Of a DNA stretch of 64,000 bases, positions 58,631-64,000 are shown in pieces. The stretch's first letter is position 1. Each line of letters starts with the position of its first letter. Source of the DNA: Chloroflexota bacterium (GTDB taxonomy: Bacteria; Chloroflexota; UBA11872; VXOZ01); contig CATQHC010000009.1 of the NCBI GenBank assembly GCA_958295775.1, forward strand, positions 434,001 through 498,000. The letters are read 5' to 3'. Under the pieces are notes generated by a model that worked only from the letters and a program-made list of their open reading frames with translations, was not told where the DNA came from and searched no databases. Made by a program: the position numbers and the translations under genes.

Positions 58631-59675
58631 GAAATTGCGGGTGGGCTTAGTGAGCGGCGTTCGCCATCAAGAGGACTACGCCACGGTCTTTGCGCACCAC
58701 CCTGACGTAACTTTGGTTGGCATAGCCGACGACGCCGACATCCCGGATGACTACCACGCCCTCAACCGCGCCATCGCGTCAGATCATGGACTGGAATACT
58801 CGACTGACCTCGATGCGTTTCTCGCCCGTGACGACATCGATGCGGTTTGCGTAGCGCCGGAGTACGCCCGGCACACACCGCTCGCTCTGCGTGCGCTCGC
58901 GGCCGACAAGCACGTGCTTGTGGACAAACCCGTCGGCATTACGTTGGAGCAGTGCGATGCACTGATCGCGGCAGCGCGTCGGAGCACGCGCACGTTCGCC
59001 TGGATCGCCCGCGTCGGTCACCCCTCGCTCCAGCGGGCGCGCGACGCTATCGCTTCCGGTGAACTCGGCGAAATTGTAAATGTGCACGCCCACTTCCTCG
59101 TCACTTACGGCAACGGCGAGAAGTGGGACGAAGAAGAGCGCATTTTCTTCGACCCGGTCGCCAACGGCGGCGGCGAACTCCTGAATTTTGGGCTCTATCC
59201 CCTCTCGGCCATATTGGACGTCACCGGACTGGCCGCCACTGCTGTGCACTGCGTCACCGGCGCGTACTACAACCGCGCCCATCGCGAACTCGACCTTGAG
59301 GACATGGCGCTACTCAATTTACAGATGGAGAGTGGCATCATCGCCTCGGTCTGCGTTGGGCGGGCACACGTGCCGGGCAATGTGCACAACGGCGATCTCT
59401 GGCTCGAAGTTTCCGGTACGCGCGGTACGCTGATTGCCGATGAACTGGTACCCGATGCCGTGCTCGCCGGCGCAACCTCCGGCTACGTCGAACGCTGCTA
59501 CCGGTCATCGAATGGCAGTCAGGCGCACTTCGAAGCCGTCATCGACAACTTCGTCTGGGCCGTCCAAACCGGCGGCACTCCCTTCCTCGGCGCCGACGAA
59601 GCGGAAAAGGTGATGCACACGGTGTTTGCTGCCTACGAATCCGCTGAGACCGGCGAAATCGTGAACGTAGAGTAG
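58623..59675 (+). CDS. Gfo/Idh/MocA-family oxidoreductase
   Basis: This 350-residue NAD(P)-dependent dehydrogenase has LRVGLVSGVRHQEDYATVFAHHPDVTLVGIAD as its Rossmann start, DIDAVCVAPEYARHTPLALRALAADKHVLVDKPVG with the catalytic-site lysine of the DKP motif, and the C-terminal beta domain with ANGGGELLNFGLYPLSAILDVTG. The dinucleotide loop is unusual (GLVSGVRHQ instead of GxGxxG). The family acts on sugars, inositols and related compounds. It is co-translated with the degenerate paralogue upstream and followed after 4 bases by the secreted-protein gene. Confidence 0.9.
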   Translation: MSEKLRVGLVSGVRHQEDYATVFAHHPDVTLVGIADDADIPDDYHALNRAIASDHGLEYSTDLDAFLARDDIDAVCVAPEYARHTPLALRALAADKHVLVDKPVGITLEQCDALIAAARRSTRTFAWIARVGHPSLQRARDAIASGELGEIVNVHAHFLVTYGNGEKWDEEERIFFDPVANGGGELLNFGLYPLSAILDVTGLAATAVHCVTGAYYNRAHRELDLEDMALLNLQMESGIIASVCVGRAHVPGNVHNGDLWLEVSGTRGTLIADELVPDAVLAGATSGYVERCYRSSNGSQAHFEAVIDNFVWAVQTGGTPFLGADEAEKVMHTVFAAYESAETGEIVNVE

Positions 59676-59679
59676 CCGA

Positions 59680-61569
59680 ATGAAGAGACTGCTTGCCGGA
59701 GTCGTCTTCGGCTTCTGCCTAGCTCTTTTCTCCGCTTCGACTGGCCTTGCCGCCGATTGCCAGTTCGTCCTCGGCTTCAAGACGATACGCGACCTCATCG
59801 GTCACGATATCGTGGGTGAGTGTCTGGACAGCGAACACTACAATGCCATCGGCGATAGCGTACAGCACACCACCGGCGGCCTGCTCGCGTGGCGTAAAGC
59901 AGACAATTGGACCGCCTTCACCGACGGCTACCGCACCTGGGTCAACGGCCCCAACGGGCTGCAACAAAGACTCAATACCGAGCGTTTTGAGTGGGAGGCC
60001 GATTATGCCGAGATTACTGGGCAGGCGACAGCGAGTGCGCTCACTCGCGACGCGTTGCGCAATGCCGAGTACGCAGCCAACTTTCCAAGCTACGGAACGC
60101 TACAGAGAGATCGTATTGACGCGCAGGACCCGCTCGCTTTTGGTGACCTCAATGGAGACGGCGTAGACGATGCCGCCGTAGTGCTGTTGCTGGTGGACGG
60201 CAACGCTGGGCTTCGCTACCTCGCCGCAGTCCTTAATGAAAACGGCGCGCCGCGGCACGTTGCCTCCGCCTTCTTGGGACTCAACATTTGGATTGACTCG
60301 GTCACAATCGCAGACGGGATTTTGACACTGCAGACAAAGCAACTCGGCCCTAACGACCCGACTTGCTGCCCGACGAAAGAGGTCGTGGTTACTTTCCGGT
60401 TGACTGACAATGCGTGGCAGTTGCTTGCTGAAACGCCGTTGGGTTCAGTCACATCCAATTTTCGCCCACGCGTATCCACGCCAGCACCCGCGCCTACCGA
60501 CGCTGCTCTCATCGTGGCGGCCCTGCAAGAACTACGATCTACGGAGGTTGGGGAAACAGTTGCTGCATGGTTCTTGGAATCGGGAGGTGGGGTGACGTTT
60601 GATGACGCGCCATTCCAGGACCTGCCTGTTGTTCCCGAAATACCGATCGCTATCGCTTTAGACTTGCAGGAAAACCGCATTGTCATTGGAACCGCCCATC
60701 GCGGCGAAAGCGCGGAGACGTTGGCCGCCTGGATGGCGGGAAGCATGACCCAAAGCATTTCACTTACGCTGGATGGGGAACCCCGTTCAACGGCCGCGTG
60801 CTATGACATGATCCAACTCGCCTATCACGCGCGGGCCGCCGTTTGGTACGAATTCCACGGCAGCGAAGGCAAGCCGAATGCAAACTCCCAGGAAGCGTTT
60901 CTCAACCGGAACATGCAACGCGCGATGAGCGGCATTCTCGCCGATTGGGTGCGCGGAATCTCCTTCTACCGGCAACTCTGCGTGCAATTCGCCGCGCCGA
61001 CTTCGGCGACACCGACGATCGTCCCAGCGCCAATTCCGCCGACGCCTATCCCCGCGCCTTCGCCCACGCCGACTCCACACGCTCCTGCAGCGCCAGAGTC
61101 CTGCCTTACGCCCGCTGAGTTCGACTTTGTACGCGCCTTTGACACAGACTTCTGGAATTCAACTCGATCGCGCAGAAATGCGTGGTTCGCAGCGGCAAAT
61201 GCTGCAGCCGCGGCATACTCTGGATTGAATGATATCCCCACTGGAAATACGGAACTTAGGCTTGTCCGTTTGGCAAACCAGGCAATAGAAGCACTAAGAC
61301 TGTACGGTCTTGCAGTACACGAGGCAATATTAGCGCTGCCCTCACCGCCGTCAGTACAAACGGCGGAGCTACACAGGCACGCAGTCCAGCACTACAAATC
61401 TATCGAAGTCGAATATCTAGGGCTCTTAGAGCACCTTGATCGGCCTCGATGGATGCAAGCTCGAATCTTGCCACAGCAACTGAGTCGCATAGGCGATGGG
61501 ACATTTGAGGAAATCCTTGACGTCGCCGCTCAAATCGATGCACTAGCGGCCAAGGGCCGCTGCCAATAG
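59680..61569 (+). CDS. Secreted protein with EF-hand-like loop and Pro/Thr-rich linker
   Basis: This 629-residue protein has a signal peptide (MKRLLAGVVFGFCLALFSASTGLAA, cleavage after about residue 25). An N-terminal domain contains QFVLGFKTIRDLIGHDIVGEC and a Trp-rich segment (LLAWRKADNWTAFTDGYRTWVNG). A calcium-loop-like DLNGDGVDDAAV sits in a beta-rich region at about residues 150-260, and a middle domain covers about 265-430. A linker rich in Pro, Ala and Thr follows (about 440-470), then a C-terminal helical domain (about 475-625). The QFVLGF...GxCL opening occurs in secreted proteins of this kind, but I cannot name a family. The start is 5 bases after the oxidoreductase stop. Confidence 0.75.
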   Translation: MKRLLAGVVFGFCLALFSASTGLAADCQFVLGFKTIRDLIGHDIVGECLDSEHYNAIGDSVQHTTGGLLAWRKADNWTAFTDGYRTWVNGPNGLQQRLNTERFEWEADYAEITGQATASALTRDALRNAEYAANFPSYGTLQRDRIDAQDPLAFGDLNGDGVDDAAVVLLLVDGNAGLRYLAAVLNENGAPRHVASAFLGLNIWIDSVTIADGILTLQTKQLGPNDPTCCPTKEVVVTFRLTDNAWQLLAETPLGSVTSNFRPRVSTPAPAPTDAALIVAALQELRSTEVGETVAAWFLESGGGVTFDDAPFQDLPVVPEIPIAIALDLQENRIVIGTAHRGESAETLAAWMAGSMTQSISLTLDGEPRSTAACYDMIQLAYHARAAVWYEFHGSEGKPNANSQEAFLNRNMQRAMSGILADWVRGISFYRQLCVQFAAPTSATPTIVPAPIPPTPIPAPSPTPTPHAPAAPESCLTPAEFDFVRAFDTDFWNSTRSRRNAWFAAANAAAAAYSGLNDIPTGNTELRLVRLANQAIEALRLYGLAVHEAILALPSPPSVQTAELHRHAVQHYKSIEVEYLGLLEHLDRPRWMQARILPQQLSRIGDGTFEEILDVAAQIDALAAKGRCQ

Positions 61570-61669
61570 CGGCGCGGAAAACCGAGGAATCGTATCGCCT
61601 CACAGTAGCGTAGGGTCGAATGCTGCGCCCTTCAGCGAAGGGGAACGGAGCCTGGCAGCGAAAGAGCGC

Positions 61670-61843
61670 TCACGGAATCCACTTCAAAATCGCCACCGCT
61701 ACGCCGAGCGCCGCGACGAAGAGCATTGCCAATTGCATGGTCTGGCGGTTGAGGCGCTGTTCCAGTTCGGCGCGCAAGCGTAGCTCTAGCGCCTGCAATT
61801 CTGTGCGCAGACCTGCCTGACTTACGAGGTCGCAGTTATTCGC
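61670..61843 (-). pseudogene. Remnant of a small coiled-coil/transmembrane protein
   Basis: The frame ending with TGA at 61670-61672 reads LRTELQALELRLRAELEQRLNRQ followed by the membrane-like stretch LAMLFVAALGVAVAILKWIP. That is the C-terminal pattern of small coiled-coil membrane proteins. The frame is closed upstream by a TAG at 61844-61846 and has no good start codon, so it looks 5'-truncated. It may be a dead copy of the intact small ORF upstream at 61944-62150. It is too short for certainty. Confidence 0.35.
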
Positions 61844-61923
61844 CTATCACACCAACTAAGTGCCTTGCCTAAGTGGGTGATTACTTTTCGCGCCAAGCAT
61901 GCTCTGTTCCCCGAAACGGGGAG

Positions 61924-61942
61924 GCGGGGGACAAGCCCCCGC
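61924..61942. repeat. Dispersed hairpin repeat B, copy 4
   Basis: GCGGGGG and CCCCCGC arms flank ACAAG, followed by GCTAC. Its GTAGC end supplies the stop codon of the small minus-strand ORF at 61944-62150. Confidence 0.85.
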
Positions 61943-61943
61943 G

Positions 61944-62150
61944 CTACGGCAAGAGCTTTACCAAGGCCACGATCATCACGCCCTGCAAGATTTGGAGCGC
62001 GGCAAGCTGGAGAAACAGATAGTCCAGCCGCCGTTGCAGGCTGTCTCCAAATTCCCTTACGTCGGTTTTCCGGGCAGGAGATTCCAACTTACTAGGCGTT
62101 GCCGGAGCCCTTTGCCCACCTAAAAAACGCACAGTGTTATCTCCTTTCAC
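61944..62150 (-). CDS. Small membrane-associated ORF truncated by a repeat
   Basis: This 68-residue ORF has a polar N-terminal half (TPSKLESPARKTDVREFGDSLQRRLD) and a hydrophobic C-terminal helix (YLFLQLAALQILQGVMIVALVKLL). Its stop codon TAG belongs to repeat B copy 4, so the native C-terminus may have been lost on insertion. It is similar in design to the remnant at 61670-61843. Whether it is expressed is unknown. Confidence 0.4.
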   Translation of the reverse strand: MKGDNTVRFLGGQRAPATPSKLESPARKTDVREFGDSLQRRLDYLFLQLAALQILQGVMIVALVKLLP

Positions 62151-62184
62151 GGCAATGTGGGGAGATGCGCTTGACCAAACCCTC

Positions 62185-63873
62185 CTACTCGCAAACCGCC
62201 CCGCGGGCCGCAGAGGTGACCAGCTTGGCGTATTTTGCGAGGACGCCTCTTGTGTAGCGGGGTTCCAGCGGTTGCCAGTGCTTGCGGCGTTCTGCTAGTT
62301 CAACCTCGTCCACGTGCAGCGTGAGTTCCTGGTTGTCGCCGTCGATGGTGATTTGATCGCCTTCTTTAATCAGACCGATGGGGCCGCCCATGGCCGCTTC
62401 CGGCGCCACGTGGCCTACCATCATGCCGTGGGTCGCGCCGGAAAAACGTCCATCGGTGATGAGTCCCACCGAATCGCCTAGGCCGCGGCCAAAGACCGCG
62501 CCCGTCACGGCCAGCATCTCGCGCATGCCTGGCCCGCCCTTCGGTCCCTCGTTGCGGATGACGATCACGTCGCCTGCGTTGATGCGGCCTTTCACCACCG
62601 CGGTAAAGGCGTCGTCCTCGATCTCAAAGACCCGCGCCGGACCGGAGTGCACACGGTTTGCGACACCCGCCACTTTCACCACCGCGCCATCCGGAGCTAG
62701 GTTGCCGCGCAGAATGACCATCGTGCCGCCGGCAAATATCGGATCGTCCGCCGAGCGCACGATGTCCTGTCCGTTTTCCGACACCTGTGCGCCTGCCACG
62801 TCTTCCGCCAGCGTATTGCCCGTCACCGTGAGGCAGTCACCGTGGAGCAGACCGGCTCGCAACATCTCCTGCATGATGAGCGGCACACCGCCCACCTTGT
62901 CGAGGTCGGCCATCACGTACCGACCGCCGGGTCGCATGTCGGCAATATGGGGCACACGCTTGCTCACGCGGTCAATGTCGTCGAGATCGAACGGCACGCC
63001 CGCTTCCCACGCAATGGCGGGCAGATGGAGCGCCGCGTTCGTTGAACCGCCGGCTGCCAGCGCGACAGCTACCGAATTCTCCATCGACTCCTTTGTAATG
63101 ATGTCGGACGGCCTCCGGTTGTTGCGCACGCAGTCCATCACCAGATGGCCCGCGTCCACGCACACCTGATCGCGGCGTTCGTCCATGGCCGGCGGCGAGG
63201 CGCTGCCGGGTACCGAGAGACCCATCGCCTCCAGCGCGCTCGACATGGTGTTGGCCGTGTACATGCCGCCGCACGAGCCCGGCCCCGGACAGGCGTGCAA
63301 CTCAAGGTCGGTCAGTTCATCATCGCTCAGATTTCCGGCGGCGTGGGCGCCGACCGCCTCGAACACGTCCTGAATGGTCACGTCCTTGCCCTGCCAGCGC
63401 CCCGGCATAATGCTGCCGCCGTAAACGAAAACGCTGGGGATATCGAGGCGCGCCATGGCCATGGCGCAGCCCGGCAGGCTCTTATCGCACCCGGCAATGG
63501 TGACCACGCCGTCTAAGCGCTCGCCGATGGCAACCGCCTCAATCGAGTCCGCAATGATCTCCCGCGTCACCAGGCTGGTGCGCATACCTTCCGTGCCCAT
63601 GGCAATGCCGTCGCTGACCGTGATTGCAACGAACTCAATCGGCGTGCCGCCGGCTTCGCGAATACCTTTCTTGACCTTCTGCGCCAGCCGGTCCAGGTGG
63701 TAGTTGCAGGGCGTGACCTCGTTCCACGTGCTGGCGACGCCGATGAGAGGCTTCGCCAGGTCTTCGCTGCTAAAGCCCATGGCGTGGAACATCGAACGTG
63801 CGGGCGCGCTCTTTGGACCCACGGTGATGTCTTTGCTAAACGGTTTAATGTCGACGTTAGCGTCTTCGCTCAT
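62185..63873 (-). CDS. ilvD: Dihydroxy-acid dehydratase
   Basis: IlvD catalyses the third common step of isoleucine and valine synthesis. The 562-residue protein has the three Fe-S cysteines in [30 protein letters not shown] and [25 protein letters not shown]. It also has [28 protein letters not shown], and late [20 protein letters not shown] and [21 protein letters not shown]. Length and motif order are normal. The ATG at 63873 follows AAGGAG and AGG; seven extra upstream residues are unsupported. The remaining 127 bases to the window end show no gene. Confidence 0.97.
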   Translation of the reverse strand: MSEDANVDIKPFSKDITVGPKSAPARSMFHAMGFSSEDLAKPLIGVASTWNEVTPCNYHLDRLAQKVKKGIREAGGTPIEFVAITVSDGIAMGTEGMRTSLVTREIIADSIEAVAIGERLDGVVTIAGCDKSLPGCAMAMARLDIPSVFVYGGSIMPGRWQGKDVTIQDVFEAVGAHAAGNLSDDELTDLELHACPGPGSCGGMYTANTMSSALEAMGLSVPGSASPPAMDERRDQVCVDAGHLVMDCVRNNRRPSDIITKESMENSVAVALAAGGSTNAALHLPAIAWEAGVPFDLDDIDRVSKRVPHIADMRPGGRYVMADLDKVGGVPLIMQEMLRAGLLHGDCLTVTGNTLAEDVAGAQVSENGQDIVRSADDPIFAGGTMVILRGNLAPDGAVVKVAGVANRVHSGPARVFEIEDDAFTAVVKGRINAGDVIVIRNEGPKGGPGMREMLAVTGAVFGRGLGDSVGLITDGRFSGATHGMMVGHVAPEAAMGGPIGLIKEGDQITIDGDNQELTLHVDEVELAERRKHWQPLEPRYTRGVLAKYAKLVTSAARGAVCE

Positions 63874-64000
63874 AGGACCTACTCTCCTTGTCAAATGCCT
63901 CGCAGCTTACCCAACTTTGATAACTGGTGTTTTCGTGCGGAGTACAGCCATGCGCCTTGCACGGTTCTCTCCCAGCACTCTTCGCACGCGTGCGCTGTCC

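Overview
This 64 kb window is ordinary bacterial chromosome: high G+C by eye, genetic code 11, many GTG and TTG starts, and genes on both strands in short operons. No ribosomal RNA, replicon gene or marker gene fixes the taxon. The content fits a Chloroflexota-like heterotroph, possibly of the marine SAR202 or sponge-symbiont type. This rests on two-subunit glycine decarboxylase, a LarA-like DUF2088 protein, several SDRs, an enolase-superfamily sugar-acid dehydratase, a Gfo/Idh/MocA pair, many lipoproteins, a selenoprotein SelD, and intergenic space crowded with short palindromic repeats. That assignment is inference.

Layout. 1-6 kb: a partial RNase HI, a MITE-like repeat, an A-type Fe-S carrier homologue, tmRNA (tag ANKHDFALAA), a LarA-like protein, a lipoprotein with a 19-bp tandem repeat upstream, a CdsZ-like zinc-ribbon protein and tRNA-Leu(GAG). 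6-18 kb: an SDR, an orphan HicB, a degV-tldD-pmbA operon with a good promoter, an NAD-dependent epimerase, selD read through an in-frame UGA, a GNAT acetyltransferase, a lower-G+C DUF6978-DUF1828/1829-DUF4926 cassette and an AIM24 protein. 18-28 kb: a membrane-anchored protein, an ABC exporter, and grpE-dnaJ-[DNA methyltransferase-nuclease]-prmA, in which a type II restriction-modification pair sits inside a heat-shock/ribosome-modification cluster. It continues with a large phosphodiesterase-family protein. 28-37 kb: XdhC/CoxI factors, a HIT hydrolase, MtaB, an SDR plus ThDP-enzyme operon, a 17-bp tandem array and a mandelate racemase/enolase-family dehydratase. 37-46 kb: a TdeIII-type restriction-modification system in AT-richer DNA, a PHP phosphoesterase, galE carrying a repeat-derived in-frame insert, and a MazG-MFS operon. 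45-51 kb: gcvT, gcvH, gcvPA and gcvPB, interrupted by a repeat-flanked GIY-YIG nuclease gene. 51-64 kb: tgt, a zinc alcohol dehydrogenase, cysK, an LCP protein, an SDR, an oxidoreductase pair, a secreted protein, small coiled-coil/membrane ORFs and ilvD.

How the parts relate. The housekeeping core covers tRNA and translation quality control, chaperones, glycine cleavage, cysteine and branched-chain amino acid synthesis, and sugar-acid catabolism. Into it are set compact accessory modules: two restriction-modification systems, the DUF6978/DUF1828 cassette, an orphan antitoxin and the GIY-YIG gene. At least five families of short hairpin repeats are scattered between genes. One copy lies inside galE, one supplies the stop codon of a small ORF, and two flank the GIY-YIG gene. 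The most noteworthy items are the UGA-containing selD, the methyltransferase-nuclease pair coupled to dnaJ, the DUF6978-DUF1828-DUF4926 cassette, the 17-bp array and the GTAGCGC-hairpin repeats.
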